This document shows, piece after piece, positions 26,030-34,417 of a stretch of 64,000 nucleotides of DNA. The notes under the pieces are model-generated. The model did no database searches. It worked only from the letters and a program-made list of their open reading frames with translations, and was not told the DNA's origin. Positions within the stretch are counted from its first letter, which is position 1, and the number at the start of each line of letters is the position of its first letter. Position numbers and translations under genes: made by a program. The DNA is from Oxalobacteraceae bacterium (GTDB lineage Bacteria; Pseudomonadota; Gammaproteobacteria; Burkholderiales; Burkholderiaceae_D): contig JANXTY010000050.1 of NCBI GenBank assembly GCA_025352145.1, positions 1 to 64,000 of the forward strand, given 5' to 3'.

Positions 26030-26701
26030 ATGTCTCCACTCCCTGCTTCAAAAAATTATCCGCCTTGGCATCACGAATTGCGACACCGGTTGACGATCAT
26101 CTGGTTCGCCAAGATGCTTGCTACTACATTGGGAATCACGACATTCTTATTCGCTTATTTTTGGGTTCTTCATCACCCGTTTTTCGCTATCACGCTGATG
26201 CCGCTTACGGCTCTGGATCACATGATCAGCCTCCGGCCCGAGGCACTGCCACTTTATCTATCGCTATGGGTTTATATTTCCTTCGGGCCTGCATTATTGA
26301 AAAATGCCCGGGAGCTTATCGCATATGGGATGGCAACACTCGGGTTGAGTGTAATAGGCCTTGGCATCTTTCTCCTCTGGCCCACGGCAGTGCCCACATT
26401 CGAGGTGGACTGGTCACTGCATCCCTCGATGTCTTTCCTCAAGAATCTCGACCTCGCGGGCAACGCCTGTCCCTCCATGCACGTCGCATTCGCGGTGTTC
26501 ACAGCGATCTGGCTGGAACATGTGCTGCGCGAAATGGGCACCGGGCGCGTGCTACGCATATTCAACTGGCTATGGTGCATTGGGATTCTCTACTCCACCG
26601 TTGCAACCCGTCAGCATGTCATCCTTGACGTACTGGCCGGCACATTTCTCGGTATGGTGGTCGCAATGGCGCATCTACGTGCAATCGATCGGATGAGCTA
26701 A
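26030..26701 (+). CDS. PAP2-family membrane phosphatase
   Basis: This 223-residue protein has several membrane segments and the PAP2 phosphatase motifs: CPSMHVAF (with the catalytic His) and STVATRQHVILDVLAG (with the second His and Asp). The family acts on phospholipids, undecaprenyl pyrophosphate or inositol phospholipids. It is divergent from the pigment operon and may serve its lipid carrier, though this is only a suggestion from position. A weak hairpin (CCAGG/CCTGG) lies about 20 bases after the stop. Confidence 0.8.
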   Translation: MSPLPASKNYPPWHHELRHRLTIIWFAKMLATTLGITTFLFAYFWVLHHPFFAITLMPLTALDHMISLRPEALPLYLSLWVYISFGPALLKNARELIAYGMATLGLSVIGLGIFLLWPTAVPTFEVDWSLHPSMSFLKNLDLAGNACPSMHVAFAVFTAIWLEHVLREMGTGRVLRIFNWLWCIGILYSTVATRQHVILDVLAGTFLGMVVAMAHLRAIDRMS

Positions 26702-26827
26702 CGCATTCAAAAACAGATGCCCAGGTTTTGCCTGGGTTAAATTGCTTTGAGCATCGGCATCACCTGCACCACTTCTATTGACGGGTTTCGATAGCACTTG
26801 ATCCCATTGACCAACAGTTCGCTGAAT

Positions 26828-27565
26828 TTATTGGATGTCAGACTCGCCCATCAACCTTGCTATTTGGCGCAGTTTTGCAATCAATGAACCTAAACGCTGC
26901 TGACTTCCGTGATCGCCTGGAAGATGACCAGGAAGCGCCTCTAAAAATCGTCTGTTGCCCATCAGCGCCGTAAATTCAATGCCAAGGTAGGTTTTTAACT
27001 CATTCGGGCACCGTTCAATTTCTTCCAGCAATGTACTTCGCCCATCAAGCACCGTAATAATGTCTTCCAAATCATGGCTTCCCAGAAAATCGCCTCCGCC
27101 ACGGCCTTTAAAAGCCTCAATTTTCGTCGCCAAAAATAAAGGCGCTGTGATCAGCCGAATCGTCAACCCGTCCGATAACTTCAGCTTCTCAGACGTTTCC
27201 ACCGCCATGCTGTACCAACGATTATGAAAGCCCAATATGTTCGGCAAGGTAGGCATCAAATCTACCGTGATATCTCGGCACTTCCATCGGCCAATGGGGG
27301 CTTCAGCACTCATATCATGAACAAAACCTAATGCGCTGAAGTGTTTTTCCAATTGATGGTATGCCTGCTTGGTAGCCACATGTGCGACCAGATCAACATC
27401 ATCCGTCATACGAATCGGCTGGGCACGTACCGATGTTACCAATAGACCCGTGGCACATCCGCCCACAAAGACCAGCGTTTCCCGCAATTCACCTAACGCA
27501 GCCGCCACAATAGTGGCCATTGCCAGGTTGGCCTCATCCGGCCTGAGATTATTGGGTGTGGTCAA
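26828..27565 (-). CDS. AbiEii-like nucleotidyltransferase (putative toxin)
   Basis: This 245-residue protein has the nucleotidyltransferase signature: VGGCATG, then DDVDLV (Asp56 and Asp58), and Asp102 in ITVDLMP as the third acidic residue. A conserved lysine-rich stretch (FLATKIEAFKGRGGGDFLG) follows. It overlaps the upstream winged-helix gene by 4 bases. This arrangement resembles AbiE-type (type IV) toxin-antitoxin systems, where the nucleotidyltransferase is the toxin. A housekeeping role cannot be ruled out. Confidence 0.7.
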   Translation of the reverse strand: MTTPNNLRPDEANLAMATIVAAALGELRETLVFVGGCATGLLVTSVRAQPIRMTDDVDLVAHVATKQAYHQLEKHFSALGFVHDMSAEAPIGRWKCRDITVDLMPTLPNILGFHNRWYSMAVETSEKLKLSDGLTIRLITAPLFLATKIEAFKGRGGGDFLGSHDLEDIITVLDGRSTLLEEIERCPNELKTYLGIEFTALMGNRRFLEALPGHLPGDHGSQQRLGSLIAKLRQIARLMGESDIQ

Positions 27566-28125
27566 CGCAAGCGCTCCAGCAATAAGTCCGTTGCCAATTT
27601 GCGCTCACGCGCTTGTCCTATGCGCAAGGCATCGAGCAAGGCAAGCAGTTCATACAATGTCTTATCGTCTTGCGCAGCCAAAGGCAGGTTTTCATATAAT
27701 GGCTGCAAAGTCAGGCCTTTATGTGTTCCCTCCGGGTGTGGCCATACGGGTGGGTTCTCTTCTGAAAACATCACCCGCTCTTTTAAGGGGCTGACGCCGT
27801 AAGCAGTAGGAAAACCGATCGTCATTTCTCCACGTACTGGCGGAAATGCATACGACGCGCCATACAGAATGAACGGCTCCAGCACCGCGACAATAGGGCG
27901 AATAACTCCATCCAATTCCACAATCAACCGTGCTGCCAACAAACGCTGAGTTGCCGCATGGGCCTCAAATTGAGAAAGCCGCATCTGTCGGCCAAGTTCT
28001 TTATACGGCAACCGCTCACCCCGCAGCGTCACCAATTTGAACGCAATCGCCAAATCTTGCGGCTTGAGAGACCATTGGCGATTACTACCTCGCAGCTGCT
28101 TATTTTGACCTTGTTCAACGCTCAT
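27562..28125 (-). CDS. Winged-helix regulator paired with nucleotidyltransferase (putative antitoxin)
   Basis: This 187-residue protein starts at the ATG at 28125 with GAGGA upstream; an ATG at 28161 lies inside an operator and is less likely. The first 80 residues look like a winged helix-turn-helix (LPYKELGRQMRLSQFEAHAATQRLL). The second half has no clear family. Its stop overlaps the nucleotidyltransferase start (ATGA). In AbiE-like systems the antitoxin is a winged-helix autoregulator, and inverted repeats in its promoter fit that. Confidence 0.68.
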   Translation of the reverse strand: MSVEQGQNKQLRGSNRQWSLKPQDLAIAFKLVTLRGERLPYKELGRQMRLSQFEAHAATQRLLAARLIVELDGVIRPIVAVLEPFILYGASYAFPPVRGEMTIGFPTAYGVSPLKERVMFSEENPPVWPHPEGTHKGLTLQPLYENLPLAAQDDKTLYELLALLDALRIGQARERKLATDLLLERLR

Positions 28126-28145
28126 ATTGTGTGTCCTCGCTACGA

Positions 28146-28164
28146 TATATGCTATTCGCATATA
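28146..28164. promoter_or_regulatory. Inverted-repeat operator 1 (TATATGC-N5-GCATATA)
   Basis: A perfect 7-bp-arm inverted repeat stands about 20 bases upstream of the winged-helix gene start. It contains the same ATATGC/GCATAT element as the second site at 28260. The position suits autorepression by the winged-helix protein. Confidence 0.6.
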
Positions 28165-28259
28165 GCGTACAACCTTATCACATATTTCTCGTAAGAATAA
28201 ATTTTTAGATTTTTACCTCGCATATGAGTGGGGAAACGAAAAACAATCCGATACTCATG

Positions 28260-28274
28260 TATGCTGTTTGCATA
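28260..28274. promoter_or_regulatory. Inverted-repeat operator 2 (TATGC-N5-GCATA)
   Basis: This second inverted repeat is about 115 bases upstream of the first and is followed by AGCATATCGTAG, a sequence also present (as AGCATATATCGTAG) next to site 1 on the other strand. Two related sites suggest cooperative binding or looping. Confidence 0.5.
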
Positions 28275-28335
28275 TAGCATATCGTAGATATCGCTGGATA
28301 GGTAACGTCAAAAGAACTACGAAAAAGATGAAGTA

Positions 28336-28485
28336 TTTAACCCCGATCTTCCCTTAGGACGAACCCGTGTGCAAACGGACTCGTAGCGCTCTCACTTAAA
28401 TCGCCATTCTCATTTTTCTCCAGCGTGAGCAAGCATGCGGCTTTAACAGAAAAGAAAACGGTCTAATGGAAAATTCTGGTTTAAC
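28336..28485. repeat. MITE-like element, copy 2 (about 150 bp)
   Basis: It matches copy 1 (13792-13920) in reverse orientation over about 110 bases, sharing GTAGCGCTCTCAC, TTCTCATTTTT-type and CCAGCGTG blocks. Near the left end it carries about 20 extra bases (around 28361-28380). Its ends are TTTAACCCC and GGTTTAAC. Confidence 0.7.
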
Positions 28486-28587
28486 ACCATCATGCATAAA
28501 GGCGAGAGATGGTCGCCCAGAATTTTGGGTTTAAAAGAATTTTATGAAATCACAACGTGCCTATGACCGACCGAATAAATTCACTTA

Positions 28588-28639
28588 CCAATCAAAAGAC
28601 CAGCGAGGTCCCACGTAATTTATGCAAAGACCCGGTTAA
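28588..28639. repeat. Dispersed 50-bp repeat, copy A
   Basis: It shares ATCAAAAGAC, CACGTAATTTATGCAAA and a GGTTAA end with copies at 49319-49371 (reverse) and 56098-56150. It overlaps the nrdR stop codon, so the element forms the 3' end of that gene. Confidence 0.7.
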
Positions 28640-29109
28640 GGTGAAGACGGCGTCTTGCGTTCTTGCCCAACCTCTGCAATAGCATCTTGGAATTCCGCCA
28701 CATCCTCAAAGCTTTTATAAACGGATGCGAAGCGGATATAGGCAATTTTGTCTAAGCGCTTTAGCTCACGCATGACTAATTCGCCGATCAATCCAGAAAC
28801 GATTTCGCGTTCACCACTCGCAAGTAATTTTTCCTGAATATGTTGAATCGCATTATCCAGCGCCTCGGCCGACACGGGCCGTTTACGCAAGGCTAACCCG
28901 AGACTGCAACGTAACTTTTCTGAATCGAACTCTGTGCGACTACCATTTTTTTTCACCACGACAGGCATCACCAGCTCAATGCGTTCGTAGGTAGTGAAAC
29001 GCTTATCGCACTTGGCGCAGCGACGACGACGACGGATGCTATCCCCTTCTTCTGAGACCCGGGTATCGAGCACTTGCGTGTCTTCATTGTGACAAAAGGG
29101 ACATTTCAT
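28636..29109 (-). CDS. nrdR: Transcriptional repressor NrdR
   Basis: This 157-residue protein is a full-length NrdR. An N-terminal zinc ribbon (CPFC near residue 3 and CAKC near residue 31) is followed by an ATP-cone ([10 protein letters not shown] onward). It represses ribonucleotide reductase genes according to nucleotide state. It lies downstream of glyA, the order common in Burkholderiales. The C-terminus overlaps a dispersed repeat. Confidence 0.97.
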   Translation of the reverse strand: MKCPFCHNEDTQVLDTRVSEEGDSIRRRRRCAKCDKRFTTYERIELVMPVVVKKNGSRTEFDSEKLRCSLGLALRKRPVSAEALDNAIQHIQEKLLASGEREIVSGLIGELVMRELKRLDKIAYIRFASVYKSFEDVAEFQDAIAEVGQERKTPSSP

Positions 29110-29168
29110 AATGGCGGGAGTTGGTTAATATTACAAGCCTCAGGGCCGACCTAACATCCTTGTTGTAG

Positions 29169-29206
29169 TAGGCCGCATAGAAAAATCATCCTCTGTGCGG
29201 CCTACC
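29169..29206. terminator. Strong intergenic hairpin between glyA and nrdR
   Basis: GTAGGCCGCATAGA and TCTGTGCGGCCTAC form a 14-bp stem with one G:U-type pair around a 10-base loop. It lacks a T-run on the minus strand, so it is not a textbook intrinsic terminator. It may stabilise the glyA mRNA end or lower read-through into nrdR. Confidence 0.4.
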
Positions 29207-29231
29207 GCAAAACAACTACCACGTCAGACAA

Positions 29232-30476
29232 TCAAGCATACACTGGATGTGCATCAGTGAGCTTCTTGACTTCTGTTTTGACACGCTCAATATTGGCTGC
29301 ATCATACGGATTATCAAGAACGTCGGCGATGAGATTACCTACCTTTCTCGCATCCACCTCATCAAAGCCACGTGTTGTCATGGCCGGACTACCTAATCGG
29401 ATACCCGATGTAACGAAAGGCTTTTCTGGATCATTCGGGATAGCATTTTTATTGCAGGTCATATGCGCAGAACCGAGTATGGCTTCTGCTTCTTTGCCTG
29501 TAATGTTCTTGGCACGCAAATCGACCAGCATCACATGCGATTCGGTACGGCCGGAAATGATGCGTAAACCGCGTGCGATCAAGGCTTTCGCCAAAGCGTC
29601 CGCATTCTTGATGACTTGCTGTTGATAAGCTTTGAACTCTGGAGTCAGTGCCTCCTTGAAAGCCACTGCCTTACCAGCAATCACATGCATCAAAGGTCCT
29701 CCTTGAATGCCCGGAAAAATCGCAGAGTTAATCGCTTTCTCATGCTCGGCTTTCATCAAAATGATGCCTCCGCGTGGTCCCCGCAAAGATTTGTGCGTGG
29801 TGGAGGTGACGAAGTCGGCGAACGGAACTGGATTCGGATACACACCTGCAGCAATCAGACCGGCATAATGCGCCATATCTACCATGAAATAAGCACCCAC
29901 CTCTTTCGCCACCTTTGCAAAGCGCTCAAAATCAATCCGCAGTGCATAAGCCGAAGCTCCCGCAATAATCAATTTTGGCTTCTTCTCACGTGCCAGACGC
30001 TCCATCGCATCGTAGTCAATTTCTTCCTTATCATTGAGTCCGTAAGACACAACATTGAACCATTTACCCGACATGTTCAACGTCATTCCGTGCGTCAAGT
30101 GGCCGCCTTCAGCGAGCGACATACCCATGATCGTGTCACCCGGTTTCAGCATCGCGAAAAATACACCCTGATTAGCTTGCGAACCCGAGTTGGGCTGCAC
30201 GTTCGCCGCTTCTGCACCAAACAATTGCTTGATGCGGTCAATCGCCAATTGTTCTGCCAGATCGACAAATTCACAACCGCCGTAATAGCGCTTTCCTGGA
30301 TAGCCTTCCGCATATTTATTGGTGAGTTGGGAACCTTGCGCCTGCATCACAGCAGGTGAAGTATAGTTCTCGGACGCGATCAGCTCGATATGATCTTGCT
30401 GGCGAACATTTTCTTTCTGGATGACCGTCCACAGTTCCGGGTCGACGTTGGCTAAGGTGTGTTCTTTTAAAAACAT
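29232..30476 (-). CDS. glyA: Serine hydroxymethyltransferase
   Basis: This 414-residue protein starts at the ATG at 30476 ([16 protein letters not shown]); a TTG four codons earlier is less likely. The PLP lysine lies in [14 protein letters not shown], and ENYTSPAVM and [13 protein letters not shown] are typical. It interconverts serine and glycine with tetrahydrofolate. The product is full length. Confidence 0.97.
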   Translation of the reverse strand: MFLKEHTLANVDPELWTVIQKENVRQQDHIELIASENYTSPAVMQAQGSQLTNKYAEGYPGKRYYGGCEFVDLAEQLAIDRIKQLFGAEAANVQPNSGSQANQGVFFAMLKPGDTIMGMSLAEGGHLTHGMTLNMSGKWFNVVSYGLNDKEEIDYDAMERLAREKKPKLIIAGASAYALRIDFERFAKVAKEVGAYFMVDMAHYAGLIAAGVYPNPVPFADFVTSTTHKSLRGPRGGIILMKAEHEKAINSAIFPGIQGGPLMHVIAGKAVAFKEALTPEFKAYQQQVIKNADALAKALIARGLRIISGRTESHVMLVDLRAKNITGKEAEAILGSAHMTCNKNAIPNDPEKPFVTSGIRLGSPAMTTRGFDEVDARKVGNLIADVLDNPYDAANIERVKTEVKKLTDAHPVYA

Positions 30477-31052
30477 GAAATATTCCAATCAATTTTAATA
30501 TGGTGGGGACAGAATTAAGCGCAGCGCAGCCCATTCCTTTTCGCATCAAAAAGCAAAGCAAGGTACGCGATCGGAGTGCCATCTTAAACCGGCAATGCCT
30601 TGAACGCTCAAATAAGAAAAACGTGCGCAACAGGGTGTCCCAACCAAACAATAAGCAAATAAATGCGCAATCGAATGAGGGCCAAATGAGATAGGGCAGC
30701 CTCAAACGCTCTTACCATATTAGGCTACCCAGGCGCACGGCTAAATTGAAATCTCACGCTCCCCAGTGGATGCCCACTTATATGCCGACACAGGTCCGGC
30801 TTTTTCGCCAGTGACGTGAGACGAAATGGCCCGTGCATTGTAAGTTAAGCGTAGAATTTGAGCAAGAATGGAGGCGACATCGAGATGAAATTCTGGCTCA
30901 GTCGGTTTAACAACACTCATTTTGGTAAATAGCTAATGCATCAATGGTGGCACAGGGAATAAAACCAGACAAGCGGCAGCTGATGCCAGACGAGAGGCTC
31001 AAAAAAATTGTTCACGTTGACTATAATAAATTACTTACTAGGGGAACTCTTC
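30477..31052. other. Intergenic region of 576 bp before the pilin operon
   Basis: No convincing gene is seen. Short reading frames here lack coding features. It must hold the glyA promoter (minus) and that of the minor pilin operon (plus). No glycine riboswitch or RpoN-type box could be confirmed. The centre (about 30740-30920) has scattered inverted segments with GGTTTAAC near 30907, faintly like the ends of the MITE-like elements. Confidence 0.4.
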
Positions 31053-31514
31053 ATGTACACCAACCAATCCCATCCTGCCCGGCACCTTAAATCAGGCTTC
31101 ACCCTTATTGAGGTCATGATCGCCGTAGCCATTATTGGCATTCTTGCTGCCATCGCTCTACCAAACTACAGAGATTATGTTCTCAGGGGAAAGCTAGTTG
31201 ACGCCACCAACAATTTAGCGACAACCCGGGCGGCAATGGAGCAGTACTATCAGGATAATCGCGCCTATTCCATAACCGCAGCATCCTCGCCCTGTCTCCC
31301 TGCGAATCTGGCCTTACTCAAAGATTTCACGCTGTCATGTACCCTGCCAACAGCGCTCACATACCTGATCACTGCTAGTGGCAAGGCGGGGGGGCCGACT
31401 GCCGGCTTCACTTATACCGTGGACAACCTCAACGCCATGACTACAACCGTCGGGGCTAGTTGGGGAGGCGGAGCCTCCCTTTGCTGGATCATGAGAAAAG
31501 GTGCCACGTGTTAA
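31053..31514 (+). CDS. pilE: Type IV pilin PilE-like minor pilin
   Basis: This 153-residue prepilin starts at the ATG at 31053, preceded by GGGGA. It has a 15-residue leader ending SG and a mature FTLIEVMIAVAIIGILAAIAL helix with Glu at +5. A C-terminal cysteine pair (SLCW and ATC) fits the pilin D-loop. As the first gene of the minor pilin operon it is likely the PilE-type minor pilin that primes fibre assembly. Confidence 0.88.
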   Translation: MYTNQSHPARHLKSGFTLIEVMIAVAIIGILAAIALPNYRDYVLRGKLVDATNNLATTRAAMEQYYQDNRAYSITAASSPCLPANLALLKDFTLSCTLPTALTYLITASGKAGGPTAGFTYTVDNLNAMTTTVGASWGGGASLCWIMRKGATC

Positions 31515-32101
31515 GCTCACGCACCAATCAGGGTTTTACCATGATCGAATTGTTGATAACAGTGGTTTTGATCGCCCTTTTGCTGTCGATGGCAGTGCCA
31601 GCGTTTTCAGGTTGGGTGGCTAACGCAAGAGTACGTAGCGTCGCCGATGCATTGCAAAATGGATTGCGTCTCGCGCAAGCCGAATCCGTGAAGCGTGAGC
31701 GGCAAACAGCCCTCGTGCTAACCAATGCAACTCCGGCCTTAGATGTCACTGCGAGCGCCAGCGCTACGAGATGGTATATCGAAGTATTACCCTCCATTAG
31801 CGCATTCAAAGATCAGACGCCTGTTTTTGTCGAGGCAGGTTCCTTCCGCGAAACTGCTGCAGGCGTCACTATTGCGGGAAATAATGCCGTCATCTGTTTC
31901 AACTCGATCGGCCAGCTAACGACCAGAGCTACCACATCTGGGATTGGCTCCGTTTGCACAGCGCCCACCACATTAGCAACCTATGACGTAAGCGCTACCG
32001 GTTCTAATCGGCCATTAAGAGTTCAGGTCAGTCTCGGTGGTCAAGTTCGACTCTGCGACCCAAGCAAGACTCTCTCATCAACGAATCCGGACGGATGCTA
32101 G
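31508..32101 (+). CDS. fimT: Minor pilin FimT/FimU (GspH-like)
   Basis: This prepilin of about 197 residues starts at a GTG at 31508, seven bases inside the pilE end. The nine-residue leader ends QG before FTMIELLITVVLIALLL, and a GspH-type sheet region follows with cysteines toward the C-terminus. It belongs to the minor pilin initiation complex; FimT of other species binds DNA for uptake. Confidence 0.85.
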   Translation: MLSSRTNQGFTMIELLITVVLIALLLSMAVPAFSGWVANARVRSVADALQNGLRLAQAESVKRERQTALVLTNATPALDVTASASATRWYIEVLPSISAFKDQTPVFVEAGSFRETAAGVTIAGNNAVICFNSIGQLTTRATTSGIGSVCTAPTTLATYDVSATGSNRPLRVQVSLGGQVRLCDPSKTLSSTNPDGC

Positions 32102-32102
32102 C

Positions 32103-32495
32103 ATGATCCCTTTACCAAAGAACTACCTCTCACGACGCTCAGCGCAATCAGGCACATCCCTGATAGAAGTGCTCATTGCGTTACTGATCTTTTGCTTCGG
32201 CATTCTCGGACTGGTTGGTTTGCAGGCCAACGCGACCAAAGTTTCTTATGATGCCGAAGATAGAACGCGTGCTTCTCTGATTGCTGCCGATATGGTGGCA
32301 GAAATGCAATATTTGAAAGCGGCAAGCCCCGCTTGTCCAGCAGCAGCGAAATTAGCCACACTGCCCGCGGCCACTTGCGTTCCACCCGTAGGACCAGATG
32401 CGAATGGTGCATGGACCATCACCATTCAATGGCGGGCCCCCTCGCGTAAGGCTAGCGACCTTGACAGTCAATACATTACCCAGGTGGCCCTATGA
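32103..32495 (+). CDS. pilV: Minor pilin PilV
   Basis: This 130-residue prepilin starts at the ATG at 32103, one base after the fimT stop. Its leader ends SG and the mature helix starts TSLIEVLIALLIFCFG; the +1 residue is Thr where Phe is usual, but Glu5 is kept. It resembles PilV by helix pattern and operon order. The stop overlaps the pilW start (ATGA). Confidence 0.85.
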   Translation: MIPLPKNYLSRRSAQSGTSLIEVLIALLIFCFGILGLVGLQANATKVSYDAEDRTRASLIAADMVAEMQYLKAASPACPAAAKLATLPAATCVPPVGPDANGAWTITIQWRAPSRKASDLDSQYITQVAL

Positions 32496-33763
32496 TGCCC
32501 AGAGATCTCCCCTATTCGTTCCGGCAAACGGGCTTTAGTTTAATCGAATTGATGGTTGCGCTCGGGATAGGCTTGGTGATGTCTCTCGCTGTATTTGGCG
32601 TGCTCGCTACCAGCGAAGGCAAAAAGCGCACGATGACAACAGCCAATGACATCAACCAAGCCGGTAATTTCAGCACGTTTGAGCTAGACCATATTATAGA
32701 CAAAGCCGGGTCTGGGATTAAAACCAGTGGCTACGTCATAAACGGCGTACCAGCGCCGCTTTTTGGCTGCAAGTTGTTTGCGAGCCTTTCCTCCACCACG
32801 CTACTTCCTCTGGGGACGATAAGCGCACCCTTTGTCTCCCTTAATACAACGCTGGGCGGAAATTACACATTGGCCCCCATCATTATTGCCAAGAACGCGA
32901 CAACGCCTGGCACCAGTGGTCAACCTTCTGACGCCCTGATCGTCATGTCGGGAGCAGTAGGGTATGGAGGAATCCCGCAGCCGTTTATAAACGACCCTAC
33001 AGCTCCGGTGCTACACCTGGCTCATACCGTATCGATACGGGCGAACGATCTCGTCCTTATTGCCAACCCCCCGCTGGTAGATTCTACTGCTTGCATGATC
33101 GAACAAGTCAATGCCACTTTTCTTAATAATAACGGATTGGGATACATCAATGTCCCACCCATTACCCAAATTGTTGATCTACCACTAGCGGGGACACGTT
33201 ACAAAAACCCCATTGGTTCTCAAGATTTGAACACGTATCCAACACTTCCAAACGGCATGCAACCCATGGCGATGGTGATTGGTAACGAAGTGACAGGCAA
33301 TATGCCCTCTTTCGAGATCATCGGAGTAGGCGATAACAACGTTTTATACAGTTACGATCTGCTACAACCCATAGCCAATAACCCCCAACCGCTGGCAGAG
33401 GGTATTTTCGAGTTGCACGCCCTATATGGAGTTGCTACCAATGCCAATGTTCCGGGCGACCCCGGCATAGTGGATCAATGGATAGATCCGGCTACAGCAG
33501 GTTACGATTATGTAACCCTGGAAAATGGAACACTTGCACCGGCGGCTCAAAATCTCAGAACAATCAAGGCGATTCGTTTGGGACTCATCATGCGCACGTC
33601 GCTGATAGAAAAAACCAGCGTAACGGCGGGACCCTTGACCCTGTTTTCCGATCTGGGTGCCCCGCTTACCTATACTCGCACCCTGAGTGCGGCTGAACAA
33701 CGTTACCGTTACCGCGTCATTGAAAGCACGATTCCGATTCGAAATGCAATACTACTCAATTGA
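32492..33763 (+). CDS. pilW: Minor pilin PilW
   Basis: This 423-residue prepilin has a 14-residue leader ending TG, then FSLIELMVALGIGLVMSLAV. It is long for PilW, with a large sheet-rich C-terminal part and cysteine pairs. It is placed between pilV and pilX as in typical clusters. It should contribute to the minor pilin complex at the pilus tip. Confidence 0.88.
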   Translation: MMPRDLPYSFRQTGFSLIELMVALGIGLVMSLAVFGVLATSEGKKRTMTTANDINQAGNFSTFELDHIIDKAGSGIKTSGYVINGVPAPLFGCKLFASLSSTTLLPLGTISAPFVSLNTTLGGNYTLAPIIIAKNATTPGTSGQPSDALIVMSGAVGYGGIPQPFINDPTAPVLHLAHTVSIRANDLVLIANPPLVDSTACMIEQVNATFLNNNGLGYINVPPITQIVDLPLAGTRYKNPIGSQDLNTYPTLPNGMQPMAMVIGNEVTGNMPSFEIIGVGDNNVLYSYDLLQPIANNPQPLAEGIFELHALYGVATNANVPGDPGIVDQWIDPATAGYDYVTLENGTLAPAAQNLRTIKAIRLGLIMRTSLIEKTSVTAGPLTLFSDLGAPLTYTRTLSAAEQRYRYRVIESTIPIRNAILLN

Positions 33764-33770
33764 TCTAACT

Positions 33771-34370
33771 ATGAAACCCGCCCTCCCACAACATCAACAT
33801 GGCGTTATCCTGGTCGTCACACTGATTGCATTAGTGTTGATGATGATAGCCGGGATTTCCCTGATTCGATCGTTTGATACATCGCTCCTCCTTGCCGGCA
33901 ATATGTCCTTTAGGCGAGGACTTGATCATCAAGCAGAGCGAGGTCTAGCGGTCGCCCGGTCAGCGATGGGCCAAACCAGTGCTCCACTAGGACCTGCTGC
34001 GGCACGCATTGCGGATAATTACACCAACAACTATTCATCAGTCATATTAGTAACCGACAACAGTGGTATTCCTCAAGTTTTATTGAGCGACTCATCATGG
34101 ACAACGGCCGGCATGAGCACAACCGCCGATATCATTGATGGAGATATAACCATCCGTTATGTGATTGACCGTTTATGTAACGCGACCGGCCTGCCTGACA
34201 AAGCTCTTTGCGTATCAATGCCCACTTTCGCCTCCAGCGGCGACGGATTTCATGCCGACCAAGCCGGCGGCGGGAATAAGCCCATTTATCGCATCAGCAT
34301 AAGGGTAAGGGGTCCGCGCAACACGGAAAGTTATGTGCAGGAAACAGTTCAAGTTCTATCGGACATCTAG
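33771..34370 (+). CDS. pilX: Minor pilin assembly protein PilX
   Basis: This 199-residue protein starts at the ATG at 33771, seven bases after the pilW stop. The N-terminus HGVILVVTLIALVLMMIAGISLIRSFDT followed by LLLAGNMSFRRG is the PilX_N pattern. It lacks the Glu5 of classical pilins, as is usual for PilX. Confidence 0.88.
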   Translation: MKPALPQHQHGVILVVTLIALVLMMIAGISLIRSFDTSLLLAGNMSFRRGLDHQAERGLAVARSAMGQTSAPLGPAAARIADNYTNNYSSVILVTDNSGIPQVLLSDSSWTTAGMSTTADIIDGDITIRYVIDRLCNATGLPDKALCVSMPTFASSGDGFHADQAGGGNKPIYRISIRVRGPRNTESYVQETVQVLSDI

Positions 34371-34417
34371 TATCTAGTCAGGCAGCCAAGGTTCAAGAAT
34401 ATCAAGGGAGCACTACA

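Noticed and set aside
30489..31007. Possible glycine riboswitch or RpoN promoter before the pilin operon or glyA
   Set aside because: No conserved riboswitch core was seen; TGGCAC near 30945 lacks the TTGC part at the right spacing.
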